Made by a program: the position numbers and the translations under genes. From Paractinoplanes bogorensis (GTDB taxonomy: Bacteria > Actinomycetota > Actinomycetes > Mycobacteriales > Micromonosporaceae), in contig NZ_JAHKKG010000001.1 of the NCBI RefSeq assembly GCF_018829635.1, positions 868,001 to 932,000 on the forward strand: a DNA stretch of 64,000 bases. The letters are read 5' to 3'. The first letter of the stretch is position 1, and each line of letters begins with the position of its first letter. Below are positions 33,124 through 41,749 of the stretch, piece by piece. The notes beneath the pieces were generated by a model that saw only the letters and a list, made by a program, of their open reading frames with translations, made no database searches and was not told the DNA's origin.

Positions 33124-34383
33124 CTAGTGGGCGACCGCCAGCACCGGCTCGCCCGTTTCGACCGGCAGAGAGCTCGGCCGTACGACGCCCCACAGCACGA
33201 CAACCGCAGCGGCCATGCCCCCGGCGACGACGATCGCCATCGCGATCGCGCTGTTACCGAGCACCCCGACCAGCGGGGCGGCCAGCGCGCCGACGCCGAA
33301 CTGCACCGCGCCGAGCAGGGCCGCGGCCGTACCGGCGGCCTCGCCGTGCCGGGACAGCGCGAGCGCCGGAGCGTTCGGCATGGCCAGGCCGACCGCGGCC
33401 AGCACCAGCCACAGCGGGACCAGGATGCCGGCCAGTCCACCGAACCCGGTCAGCGCGAAGATCAGCAGCACGATGCCGGACACCGCCCCGGCGATCAGGG
33501 CGCCGCCCAGGATCTGGGTCGGCTGCCAGCGCCGGAGCAGCCGGACGTTGAACTGGGTGGCACCGATCAGCGCGACCGCCCCGGCGGCGAACACATAGGC
33601 GAACTGCTGCTCGTTCATGCCGTACTCGTCCTGGAAGATGAAGGACGAGCCGCTCACGTACGCGAACAGGGCGGAGAAGGCCAGCGCGGCAACCAGGATC
33701 AGACCCACGTACGCGCGGTCGGTGAACAGCCGGCCGTAGTCACGCAGCGTGCCCGCCGCGCCGCCGTTGCGGCGCTGCTGGACGGGGAGAGTCTCGGGCA
33801 GGACCAGGGCCGTGGCGGTCAGGATCGCGATCGAGACCACGGTCAACACCACGAAGACACCGCGCCACGAGGTCCAGTTGAGGACCGTGCCGCCGATGGT
33901 CGGCGCGAGGATCGGCGCTACCCCGACGACCAGCATCAGCCGGGAGAAGAGCTTCGCGGCGGCGAGGCCGGAGAACAGATCACGCACGATTGCCATCGCG
34001 ATCACGGCCGCGGCGGCCGCGCCCAGACCCTGAAGCACCCGCAGCGTACCGAGCACGGCGAGGTTCGGGGCGATCACACAGAGCACCGAGGCCAGCACGT
34101 GGACGGCCATGCCGGCGAGCAGGGGAGTGCGTCGGCCGAATGCGTCCGAGAGCGGGCCGATCAGCAACTGTCCGAGTGCCAGCCCGAGCAGCGTGCCGGT
34201 CAGCGTGAGCTGCACGGCGGCGTCAGTGGAATGCAGGTCGGTGGTGATCGTCGGAAGCGCCGGCAGGTACATGTCGATCGTCAGCGGCCCGAGCGCGGTC
34301 AGGAACCCCAGCACGAGGACGATTCGGAGGCGGCGGCCGGAGGGCAGGAGGTCGCCAGGTGACAATTCAGCGCGCATATTCAT
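33124..34383 (-). CDS. Bcr/CflA-type MFS drug exporter
   Basis: 419 residues from the ATG at 34383; GGAGG lies eight bases upstream. Twelve transmembrane helices begin RIVLVLGFLTALGPLTIDMYLPALP, a signature of Bcr/CflA transporters. Motif A is LIGPLSDAFGRR, and motif C-like Gly/Pro residues lie in VAPILAPTIGG. It exports drugs or metabolites by proton antiport. It is the first gene of a run with the APH-fold kinase and GNAT. Confidence 0.9.
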   Translation of the reverse strand: MNMRAELSPGDLLPSGRRLRIVLVLGFLTALGPLTIDMYLPALPTITTDLHSTDAAVQLTLTGTLLGLALGQLLIGPLSDAFGRRTPLLAGMAVHVLASVLCVIAPNLAVLGTLRVLQGLGAAAAAVIAMAIVRDLFSGLAAAKLFSRLMLVVGVAPILAPTIGGTVLNWTSWRGVFVVLTVVSIAILTATALVLPETLPVQQRRNGGAAGTLRDYGRLFTDRAYVGLILVAALAFSALFAYVSGSSFIFQDEYGMNEQQFAYVFAAGAVALIGATQFNVRLLRRWQPTQILGGALIAGAVSGIVLLIFALTGFGGLAGILVPLWLVLAAVGLAMPNAPALALSRHGEAAGTAAALLGAVQFGVGALAAPLVGVLGNSAIAMAIVVAGGMAAAVVVLWGVVRPSSLPVETGEPVLAVAH

Positions 34384-34603
34384 CCGCAAGTCCTCCGGGC
34401 CCGGCATTGTTCCTGCTCGTAATGGTGATCACAGATCGGCCGAATGCTGGAAATGAGCTTGACGCGGCGGGCGCGAATGAGGTGACCGGACGCACGTGTG
34501 GCGTGGGCCGCGATCGGTTGTGACCTTCGGGCGGCCGGAGAAGGCTGGTTCCCGTACGCGTAAGAAAAGTTCGCGCAAGACAAGGCTAGTGGAAGGCGAC
34601 CCC
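34384..34603. other. Divergent promoter region of two MFS genes
   Basis: This 220-bp gap separates the minus-strand exporter from the plus-strand MFS gene. It contains the ribosome site of each gene; I see no convincing inverted repeat or -35/-10 pair. Confidence 0.5.
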
Positions 34604-35953
34604 GTGCCCCTGCGTCCCCCAGCAAGGGCCTGGGCGGTCTGGGCCGTCGGCCTCGCCGCGTACATCGTCGCAGTGCTGCACCGCACCTCGCTCGGCGTCG
34701 CCGGGCTGGACGCGCAGCATCGCTTCGGCATCGGAGCCGGAGCGCTGGCCTCGTTCGCCGTCCTGCAACTGCTCGTCTACGCGGCCCTCCAGGTGCCGGT
34801 CGGGTTGCTGCTCGACCGGTTCGGTTCGCTGCGTCTGGTGGTCAGCGGCGGCGTGCTGATGGCGGCCGGTCAGGCGATCATGGCGACCACCGATCACGTC
34901 GGCGGTGCCGTGCTGGCCCGCATCCTGGTCGGCGCGGGCGACGCGATGACCTTCATCAGCGTGCTGCGCCTGGTGCCGCAGTGGTTCCCGGCCCGCCGGG
35001 TGCCGGTGATGACCCAGGTCACCGGGCTGGTCGGGCAGGCCGGGCAGGTGCTGTCGGCCGTCCCGCTGGCGGCGCTGCTGGCCGGTCCCGGCTGGGGCAC
35101 CGCGTTCCTGGCCACGGCCGGCGCCGGTGTGTTCGTCGCGGTCGCCGCCCTGGTGGCCCTGCACGACACCCCGGAGCGGCGGGTCAGTCGTGGTCCCGCG
35201 ATCACGATGCGGCAGGTCGGCCTCGACCTGAGCAGCGCCTGGCGGCATCCGGGCACCCGGCTCGGCCTGTGGACGCATTTCACCACCCAGTTCACCGGTA
35301 CGGTCTTCGCGCTGATGTGGGGTTTCCCGTTCCTGATCGCCGGGCAGGGCCTGCCCCAGGAGACGGCGAGCTCGCTGCTCACGCTGTTCGTGCTGGTCGG
35401 CATGGCGGCCGGCCCGATCGTCGGGATGCTGGTGCAGCGGCACCCGCTGCGCCGGTCGTGGCTGGTGCTCGGGGTGATCGCGGCCAACGCGGCCGCGTGG
35501 GGCCTGGTGCTGGCCTGGCCCGGACACGCGCCGATGGCGGTGCTGGTGATCCTGGTCGTGGCGCTCGGCCTGGGTGGTCCAGGTTCGATGATCGGCTTCG
35601 ACTACGCCCGTACGTTCAACCCGCCGAACCGCCTCGGCACCGCCACCGGAGTCGTGAACGTGGGCGGCTTCGTCGCGTCGCTGCTGTCGATCGAATTGAT
35701 CGGGCTGATTCTCGATGCGCGTACGGGCGGCGGCGTGAACTATGACATCACCGACTTCAAAGTGGCCATGTCGGTGCAATACGTCTTCATCGTCATCGGC
35801 GTGACCGGAATCCTGCGAACCCGCAGGCTGGCCCGGCGGCGGATGGCCGAGGAGGGCATCGTGGTGCGCCCGTTGCGCGAGGTGTGGGCGGAACGGAGGG
35901 GTTTAGCGATCGCCCGTCCGGAGAAGGCAGACACCTTGTCGCGATCGAAATGA
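34604..35953 (+). CDS. MFS transporter
   Basis: 449 residues from the GTG at 34604, which has GGAAGG seven bases upstream; GTG 34589 is an alternative. There are twelve predicted helices; motif A variant is PVGLLLDRFGSLRLV, and FTTQFTGTVFALMWGFPFLI opens the second half. A ~45-residue basic cytoplasmic tail follows the last helix. It belongs to the general metabolite-transport MFS group. Neither the substrate nor the direction of transport can be read from sequence. Confidence 0.87.
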   Translation: MPLRPPARAWAVWAVGLAAYIVAVLHRTSLGVAGLDAQHRFGIGAGALASFAVLQLLVYAALQVPVGLLLDRFGSLRLVVSGGVLMAAGQAIMATTDHVGGAVLARILVGAGDAMTFISVLRLVPQWFPARRVPVMTQVTGLVGQAGQVLSAVPLAALLAGPGWGTAFLATAGAGVFVAVAALVALHDTPERRVSRGPAITMRQVGLDLSSAWRHPGTRLGLWTHFTTQFTGTVFALMWGFPFLIAGQGLPQETASSLLTLFVLVGMAAGPIVGMLVQRHPLRRSWLVLGVIAANAAAWGLVLAWPGHAPMAVLVILVVALGLGGPGSMIGFDYARTFNPPNRLGTATGVVNVGGFVASLLSIELIGLILDARTGGGVNYDITDFKVAMSVQYVFIVIGVTGILRTRRLARRRMAEEGIVVRPLREVWAERRGLAIARPEKADTLSRSK

Positions 35954-35979
35954 CCCGGAAGGTAAGGGCAGAGGAGGAC

Positions 35980-36711
35980 ATGACCGAGCACGCACCGGCC
36001 AAGATCTGGTCCGGTATCGACGTCCCCAAGACCATCGGTGGAACCCTGGCCGCGATCACCGCGGCCGTCCTGGGTTCCTTCCTAGGAGTCGCCGGCACTC
36101 TGATCGGCGCGGCCGTAGCCAGCATCGTGGGCTCGGTCGGAACGGAGTTGTACACCAGGTTCATCCACCGCGGCACCCAGACGATCAAGTCGACGTTCGT
36201 GACCGCCCCGGCCGCGATCGGCACCCCGCCGGTGGCCGCCGCCGAGGACGAGGTCCCCTCGCAAGAAGAACCGGCGACACCGCTCAAGATGCGCTGGGGG
36301 CGGATAGCGGGTCTGGCCGCGGTCGTCTTCGTGCTGGCCATGGGCAGCGTGACGGCGTTCGAACTGATCAGCAAGCAGACTGTGGCGGACGCGGTCGGGC
36401 ACAAGACCAGCTCGTCCACGACGATCGGCTCCGCGTTCAGCGGCGACGATGCGAAGAGCACGCCCGCGCCGTCCGAGTCGGCCTCGACCGAGCCCACGGC
36501 CGATCCCACCGAGACCGCGGATCCGGCCACCACGCCGACCGCGGACCCGACGACCCCGCCGACGGCCGACCCGACCGCCGATCCGACCGGGACCACGGCC
36601 CCGGAGCAGTCCGGCAGCACCGACCAGGGCACCACGCCCACCGAGGCGCCGACCGGGGAGCAGAATCAGGGCACGACGCAGGATCAGCAGGTTCAGCCTC
36701 AGGGGGAGTGA
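35980..36711 (+). CDS. Two-helix membrane protein with Thr/Pro/Asp repeat tail
   Basis: 243 residues; GAGGAGG directly precedes the ATG. A Gly/Ala-rich hydrophobic segment (about 20-50) may be one long or two short helices. A basic/acidic loop and a second helix (about 112-132) follow, and then a ~100-residue extracytoplasmic tail of PTADPT-like repeats ending in Gln/Gly. Such tails usually span the cell wall. The stop overlaps the DinB start (TGATG). Function unknown. Confidence 0.72.
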   Translation: MTEHAPAKIWSGIDVPKTIGGTLAAITAAVLGSFLGVAGTLIGAAVASIVGSVGTELYTRFIHRGTQTIKSTFVTAPAAIGTPPVAAAEDEVPSQEEPATPLKMRWGRIAGLAAVVFVLAMGSVTAFELISKQTVADAVGHKTSSSTTIGSAFSGDDAKSTPAPSESASTEPTADPTETADPATTPTADPTTPPTADPTADPTGTTAPEQSGSTDQGTTPTEAPTGEQNQGTTQDQQVQPQGE

Positions 36712-37208
36712 TGGACGCCAAGGACGTACTGATCGAGGCCTTCGGGCGCCTGCCCGAGCTCGTCGACACGGCGGTGCGCGGGCTCACCCCGGAGCAGCTC
36801 CGGTGGCAGCCGGCGCCCGGCGCGAACTCGATCGGCTGGCTGGTCTGGCACGCCACCCGGGTGCAGGACGACCACGTCGCCGACGTGATGGGCGCCGAGC
36901 AGGTCTACGCGACCGGCGACTGGCCCGCGCGGTTCGGGCTGAAGGACGCCCGTGAGACCGGCTACGGCCACGACGCGGCCGAGGTGGTGGCGGTGGCTCC
37001 GGAGAGCGCGGAGGCGTTGATCGAGTACTACCGGGCGGTCCACGACCGTACGGTGGCCTGGATCGCCGGACTCAGCGAGGCCGATCTCGACCGGGTGGTC
37101 GACGACAACTGGGATCCGCCGGTGACGCTCGGCGTACGGCTGGTCAGCGTCTATGACGACGACGCGCAGCACACCGGTCAGGCCGCGTACGTCCGCGGTC
37201 TTCTCTGA
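36711..37208 (+). CDS. DinB-family (DUF664) protein
   Basis: 165 residues from the ATG overlapping the preceding stop; GGGGGAG lies just upstream. The four-helix DinB fold is marked by RWQPAPGANSIGWLVWHATRVQDDH and the C-terminal DDDAQHTGQAAYVRG, whose His residues form the usual metal site. Relatives in actinomycetes include mycothiol-dependent transferases and isomerases, which is the most likely activity. Confidence 0.87.
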   Translation: MDAKDVLIEAFGRLPELVDTAVRGLTPEQLRWQPAPGANSIGWLVWHATRVQDDHVADVMGAEQVYATGDWPARFGLKDARETGYGHDAAEVVAVAPESAEALIEYYRAVHDRTVAWIAGLSEADLDRVVDDNWDPPVTLGVRLVSVYDDDAQHTGQAAYVRGLL

Positions 37209-37213
37209 CGGAA

Positions 37214-37240
37214 GGCGGGCGGGTGCAGAACCCGCCCGCC
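37214..37240. terminator. Bidirectional terminator between DinB and histidine kinase genes
   Basis: A perfect 11-bp stem (GGCGGGCGGGT/ACCCGCCCGCC) with loop GCAGA fills the 37-bp gap between the two convergent stops. Confidence 0.82.
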
Positions 37241-37245
37241 ACAAA

Positions 37246-38715
37246 TCAGGCCGACGACGGCTCGGTCAGCGGCAGCCGTACGAGAAACCTGGTGTCGCCC
37301 GGCTTGGAATCGAGCTTGATGTCGCCGCCGTGGCCGTTGACCACGATCCGGTACGAGATGTCCAGGCCCAGGCCCGTGCCCTCGCCCACCGGCTTGGTCG
37401 TGAAGAACGGCTCGAAGACGCGCTTCTTGAGATCCTCGGGCACGCCCGGACCACTGTCGCCGACCGAGACCACCACGTGGTCGTCCTCGCGGTAGGTCTT
37501 GATGGTCAGGGTGCCGGCGCCCTTCATGGCCTGCACGGCATTGTCGATCAGGTTGGTCCACACCTGGTTGAGCTCGGCCGGGTGGGCCGGGACCTGCGGC
37601 AGCGTACGGTCGTAATCCTTGACGATCTTGACCCCGTTGCCGATCTTGTGGTTGAGCATGACCAGCGTGCTGTCGAGCCCGCCGTGCACGTCGATCCACT
37701 GGTGCGCGGCCCGGTCCATCTGCGAGTACTGCTTGGCCGCGGACACCAGCGACGACACCCGGCCGGTGGCGTCCTCGATGTCGGTCATCAGCTGCTCGGT
37801 CTCGAGCGCGTAGCCGATCCAGTGGATGGCCTGATCGAGCAGCTCGCGGCTGCCGACCCGTTCCTCGATCAGGGTCAGGCACTCGATGTCGATGCCGCCC
37901 TGGGCGAAGACCGGAGCCAGGTCCCACCCACCGGTGACCTGGCGTTCGTCCATCCAGTCGCCGAGCTCGTCCTCGCGGTCGGCCGTCTCCATGGCCGTGA
38001 GCGGCTTGGCCTTGGCGGCCCGCTCGATCACGTCTTCCTGAAGCTCGACCAGCGCCACCAGCTTGGCCGGGTCGACCTTGCCGGCGGCCAGCATGGCCAG
38101 CTTGTGCCGCATGCCGGCGACCCGCTGGCGGAGCGCCGCGGTGGCCCGCGAGGCGGCCGCGGCCGGGTTGTTCAGCTCGTGCATCAGGCCGGCCGAGAGC
38201 GCGCCGAGCGCGGTGAGCCGCTGCCGCTCGCTGACCGCGGCCTGGGTGTTGCGCATGCCGATGGTCAGGCCCTCGAGCAGGTGGATGGCCATCGGGAACC
38301 ACTCGCGCATCATCGAGCCGAAGTCGGTGGCCGAGATGACGAAGAAGTCGCTGTCGTCCAGGGCGCGCAGGGTGGCCATGTACTTCCGGGGGACGCCGTC
38401 GTCTCGCAGGTAGGCGTTGGTGGCGCCCATGTAGACGCCGCGCTGCTCGGTGCGGTTGGTGCGGACCTCGTCCTGGCCGACCCGGCGGGTGAGCTCGATG
38501 GTGCCGGTCAGCAGCACGAAGAACTGGTCGGCCGGGTCACCCTCGCGGATCACCACGCCGCCGGCCGGCATGTGCATCGTGCAGCCGTGCTCCGAGATCC
38601 AGGTGAGCTGGTCGTCGGTCAGCTTCTCGAACAGGAACAGCGTGCGTAGCTCGTCGTTGGTGAGCTGTCCCGGCTCGCAGGGGACGAGCCGGACCTCGTC
38701 GCTAGTGTCGGTCAT
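37246..38715 (-). CDS. Histidine kinase with N-terminal cyclic-nucleotide-binding domain
   Basis: 489 residues. A cNMP-binding-like beta-roll covers about 25-140 (FFVLLTGTIELTRRVG). The H-box is LMHELNNPAAA with phospho-His179. A long helical insert precedes the ATPase domain with NQVWTNLIDNAVQAM (N-box), GDSGPGVPED and GEGTGLGLDIS. No membrane helix, so the signal is cytosolic. The start lies four bases after the end of the REC-flavoprotein gene, its likely phosphotransfer partner. Confidence 0.92.
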   Translation of the reverse strand: MTDTSDEVRLVPCEPGQLTNDELRTLFLFEKLTDDQLTWISEHGCTMHMPAGGVVIREGDPADQFFVLLTGTIELTRRVGQDEVRTNRTEQRGVYMGATNAYLRDDGVPRKYMATLRALDDSDFFVISATDFGSMMREWFPMAIHLLEGLTIGMRNTQAAVSERQRLTALGALSAGLMHELNNPAAAASRATAALRQRVAGMRHKLAMLAAGKVDPAKLVALVELQEDVIERAAKAKPLTAMETADREDELGDWMDERQVTGGWDLAPVFAQGGIDIECLTLIEERVGSRELLDQAIHWIGYALETEQLMTDIEDATGRVSSLVSAAKQYSQMDRAAHQWIDVHGGLDSTLVMLNHKIGNGVKIVKDYDRTLPQVPAHPAELNQVWTNLIDNAVQAMKGAGTLTIKTYREDDHVVVSVGDSGPGVPEDLKKRVFEPFFTTKPVGEGTGLGLDISYRIVVNGHGGDIKLDSKPGDTRFLVRLPLTEPSSA

Positions 38716-38719
38716 GGCT

Positions 38720-40378
38720 TTACTGCGCCTCCAGGTAACGATGGACCAGCGTGACGGCCATCGCGCCTTCGCCGACCGCCGAGGCCACCCGTTTCACCGA
38801 GTTGGCCCGGACGTCGCCGGCCGCGAAGATGCCGGGAACACTGCACTCCAGGTAGAACGGATCGCGGTCCCGATCCCATCCCTTCGGACGGGTGCCATTT
38901 GAGAGCAGATCCGGCCCGGTGTAGACGAAGCCCCGCTCGTCCCGGGCGACGGCCGTGCCCAACCAGTCCGTACGCGGCTCGGCGCCGATGAAGACGAAGA
39001 GGTAGCCGCACTCGACGGTGGTGCTCAGCCCCTCTTTGCTGTCACAGATCGTGATCGCCTGGAGGTGCCCGTCGCCCTGGGCGCCGATGACCTCGCAGCG
39101 CGTCCGGACGTTGATGTTGTCGACCGCGTTGAGCTGCTGGATGAGGTAGTACGACATCGACGCCTCGAGCGAGTCGCCCCGTACCAGCAGGGTGACACTC
39201 CGGGCGTACCGGCTGAAGAAGAGCGCCGCCTGACCGGCCGAGTTGGCACCGCCGACGATGTAGACGTCGCTGCCCGCGCAGGACGGGCCCTCGGTCGAGG
39301 CCGAGCCGTAGTAGATGCCCGACCCGGTCAGCTCGGGCACGCCGTCGGCGACCAGCGGGCGGTAGGCGACCCCGGTGGCCAGCACGATCGAGTGGGCCGA
39401 GATCTCGCCGCCGTCGGCGAAGGTCAGGGTGCGGGCCGAGCCGTCCTGCCGCAGGCCGGTGACGTCGCGGGTGGTCAGCACCTCGGCGGAGAACTTGCCG
39501 GCCTGGCGGCGGGCCCGGTCGGTCAGCTGAGCGCCCGAGATGCCGTCGGGGAAGCCGAGATAGTTTTCGATGCGCGAGCTCTGCCCGGCCTGGCCGCCGA
39601 CCGCACGGCGCTCGACCAGCAGCGTCTTGAGGCCCTCGGAGGCGCCGTAGACGGCCGCGCCGAGCCCGGCCGGTCCGCCGCCCACGATGATCAGGTCGTA
39701 GAAGTCACGGTCGGGCGTGATCGAGAGCCCGACCGCCTCGGCCACCTCGGACGTGGTCGGCTGGGTCAGCGCGCGCCCGTCGGCGGTCACCACCAGCGGG
39801 ACCGACTCGGGACCGACCCCGGCCGCCTCGAGCAGCCGGCGCCCCTCCGACTCGTCGGCGCCGAGCCACTTGTAGGGCACCAGGTTGCGGGCCAGGAAGT
39901 CGCGGATCTGGAACGACGGCTCGCTCCACCGGTGCCCGACGACGCGGATGTCCTCCATCTCGCGGTCGCCGGTGGCCTGCCAGGCGTCGAGCAGGGCGTC
40001 GATCACCGGATAGAGCTTCTCCTCCGGCGGATCCCAGGGCTTGAGCAGGTAGTGGTCGACGTCGACCACGTTGATCGCCTGGATCGCGGCGTCCGTGTCG
40101 GCGTACGCGGTCAGCAGTGCCCGCCGCGCGTTGGGGAACAGGTCCATCGCCTGCTCGAGGAACTCGATGCCGTTGACCTGCGGCATCCGGTAGTCGGCGA
40201 GGATGACGGCGACACGGCCGCCGCGCAGTTTGAGCTCTTTGAGCGCTTCGAGGGCCTCGGAGGCCGACGAGGCGCGCACGATGCGGTACTGGTCGCCGTA
40301 ACGACGGCGCAGGTCGCGGGCGATCGCCCGGGAGACCGCGGGGTCGTCGTCGACGGTCAGGATCGCGGGGTGGCCCAT
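38720..40378 (-). CDS. Fused response regulator / thioredoxin-reductase-like flavoprotein
   Basis: 552 residues from the ATG at 40378; GAGG lies eight bases upstream. Residues 5-130 are a receiver domain with acidic Asp10-12, phospho-acceptor Asp62 (ADYRMP) and YLLKPW. Residues ~155-225 resemble a thioredoxin/glutaredoxin-like domain without a CxxC. The rest is a thioredoxin-reductase-type FAD/NADPH enzyme (IIVGGGPAGLGAA, VYIVGGANSAGQAA, GIFAAGDVR). The usual CATC active site is replaced by a segment with a single Cys (EGPSCAG), so ordinary thioredoxin reduction is unlikely. Activity is presumably gated by phosphorylation from the downstream kinase. Confidence 0.9.
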   Translation of the reverse strand: MGHPAILTVDDDPAVSRAIARDLRRRYGDQYRIVRASSASEALEALKELKLRGGRVAVILADYRMPQVNGIEFLEQAMDLFPNARRALLTAYADTDAAIQAINVVDVDHYLLKPWDPPEEKLYPVIDALLDAWQATGDREMEDIRVVGHRWSEPSFQIRDFLARNLVPYKWLGADESEGRRLLEAAGVGPESVPLVVTADGRALTQPTTSEVAEAVGLSITPDRDFYDLIIVGGGPAGLGAAVYGASEGLKTLLVERRAVGGQAGQSSRIENYLGFPDGISGAQLTDRARRQAGKFSAEVLTTRDVTGLRQDGSARTLTFADGGEISAHSIVLATGVAYRPLVADGVPELTGSGIYYGSASTEGPSCAGSDVYIVGGANSAGQAALFFSRYARSVTLLVRGDSLEASMSYYLIQQLNAVDNINVRTRCEVIGAQGDGHLQAITICDSKEGLSTTVECGYLFVFIGAEPRTDWLGTAVARDERGFVYTGPDLLSNGTRPKGWDRDRDPFYLECSVPGIFAAGDVRANSVKRVASAVGEGAMAVTLVHRYLEAQ

Positions 40379-40388
40379 GGCAGTTACC

Positions 40389-41558
40389 TCAGCTATCCGC
40401 AGTCGGGGTGGCCAACAGGTCGGCGAATTCGGGGTGTCGGTCCAGATATCCGATGACGAAGGGACAGGACGGGACGACCGGGGTGGCGCGGCCGCGGGCA
40501 TCCTCGAGCGCGGCCGAGGCGAGACGGCCCGCCAGGCCCCGGCCCGAGAAGGACTGCTCGATCTCGGTGTGCAACAGCTCGATCTTGTCGCCGTGGCGGC
40601 GGTAGTGCAGCACCCCGGCGACCTCGCCGCCGAGCAGCAGCTCGTAGCGCTGCCGCTCGAAGGCGTCGACCACGACCGCGTCGGCCGCGTCGGGCACGCC
40701 GACCTGGGCGCTGCCCTCGACCCGAAGCTTACGTCGGGCCCGTTCGTAGAAGCTGGTGCGGCCGAGCCGGATCACCTGGGCGGCGGACGGGATCGGCTCG
40801 ATCGAGAGCTGGTCGCCCGGGCCCGCGTAGCCCTCGATGATCCCGTCGACCTCGATCGCGAGCCGGCCGCTGGCCGGCAGCACGTCGAGGTCGAGCCGCT
40901 CCTGCAGGGCCAGCATGAGCGGGCGGTTGAACGACGAGTGGGCGGCCGAGGCGGTGACGATCAGGCCCTCGACGTTGGGCGAGACGATCGGGCCGCCGGC
41001 CGAGAAGCTGTACGCCGTCGAGCCGGTCGGGGTGGCCACGATGACCGCGTCGGCCGCGTAGCTCACGAAGTTCTTGCCCTCGAGGCAGATGCCGACCGCG
41101 GCCAGCCCGTCGCCCGGCACCCGCACCAGCGCGATGTCGTTGAAGGCGGACACATCTTTGCCGTCGGGCAGCGTCGTGCGGACGGCCAGGCGCGACTCGA
41201 TGGTGAACTTGTGCTCGTCGATCGCCGTGAGCGCGGCCGGCAGGTCGGGCAGGTCGACCTCGGCCAGGAAGCCGAGCCGGCCCACGTTGACGCCCAGCAC
41301 CGGGGTCTTGCGGCCCTCGGCCATCCGCATCGTGCGCAGCATCGTGCCGTCGCCGCCCAGGCTGACCAGCAGGCCGGCCCGCTCGACCATCTCTTCGGCG
41401 GTGACCGCGACCGCCTCGCAGTCGATCCGGTCGATCTCGTCGTGCAGCCCGAGCACCTTGACGTTGCGGCGCTCGGCCCAGTCGACGATCGCGTCGATGG
41501 CCGATCCGCAGTCGCGCCGGGGGTGCAGCACCAGGCCGACGACCTTGACCATGCCCAT
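40389..41558 (-). CDS. nadK: NAD kinase fused to a C-terminal GNAT domain
   Basis: 389 residues (ATG at 41552 also possible). Residues 1-290 are a complete NAD kinase with GGDGT at 68-72, the NE-type loop (SAFNDIALVR), TPTGSTAYSFSAGGP, and the usual end SFYERARRKLRV. Residues ~295-385 add a compact YjdJ/NATD1-like acetyltransferase domain (GVLHYRRHGDKIELLHTEI, SFSGRGLAGRLASAALEDAR, VVPSCPFVIGYLDRHPEF). It makes NADP; the extra domain could acetylate the enzyme or an associated protein. It is 10 bp upstream of the REC-flavoprotein, an NADPH-dependent enzyme type, so a redox theme is plausible. Confidence 0.93.
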   Translation of the reverse strand: MGMVKVVGLVLHPRRDCGSAIDAIVDWAERRNVKVLGLHDEIDRIDCEAVAVTAEEMVERAGLLVSLGGDGTMLRTMRMAEGRKTPVLGVNVGRLGFLAEVDLPDLPAALTAIDEHKFTIESRLAVRTTLPDGKDVSAFNDIALVRVPGDGLAAVGICLEGKNFVSYAADAVIVATPTGSTAYSFSAGGPIVSPNVEGLIVTASAAHSSFNRPLMLALQERLDLDVLPASGRLAIEVDGIIEGYAGPGDQLSIEPIPSAAQVIRLGRTSFYERARRKLRVEGSAQVGVPDAADAVVVDAFERQRYELLLGGEVAGVLHYRRHGDKIELLHTEIEQSFSGRGLAGRLASAALEDARGRATPVVPSCPFVIGYLDRHPEFADLLATPTADS

Positions 41559-41678
41559 GCCGGATTACCGCCCGTTCTCGTAGTTCAAGAAGACAGCCTT
41601 GCACGTTCGGCGCCGGATCGGCGAGGGCAGGCGACCGAGCACACCTGGTTCGTACGGGCAGGTTTCCTTCTTGTTTCT

Positions 41679-41692
41679 TGACAGCGTTGTCA
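41679..41692. promoter_or_regulatory. Inverted repeat upstream of the serine protease
   Basis: TGACA-GCGT-TGTCA, perfect 5-bp arms, 57 bp before the protease start. The left arm is part of TTGACA (41678-41683), a perfect -35 sequence; the matching -10 would be the weak CAGTCT at 41701-41706. A repressor on this repeat would cover the -35. Confidence 0.45.
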
Positions 41693-41749
41693 GAGATAGA
41701 CAGTCTCCGATTTATCCCCGGTTTTCCCCGGCGCTCCGAGAGGATCCCC

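Noticed and set aside
39065..40456. A 463-codon plus-strand open frame opposite the receiver-flavoprotein gene
   Set aside because: Shadow frame; the opposite strand has intact receiver and FAD motifs.
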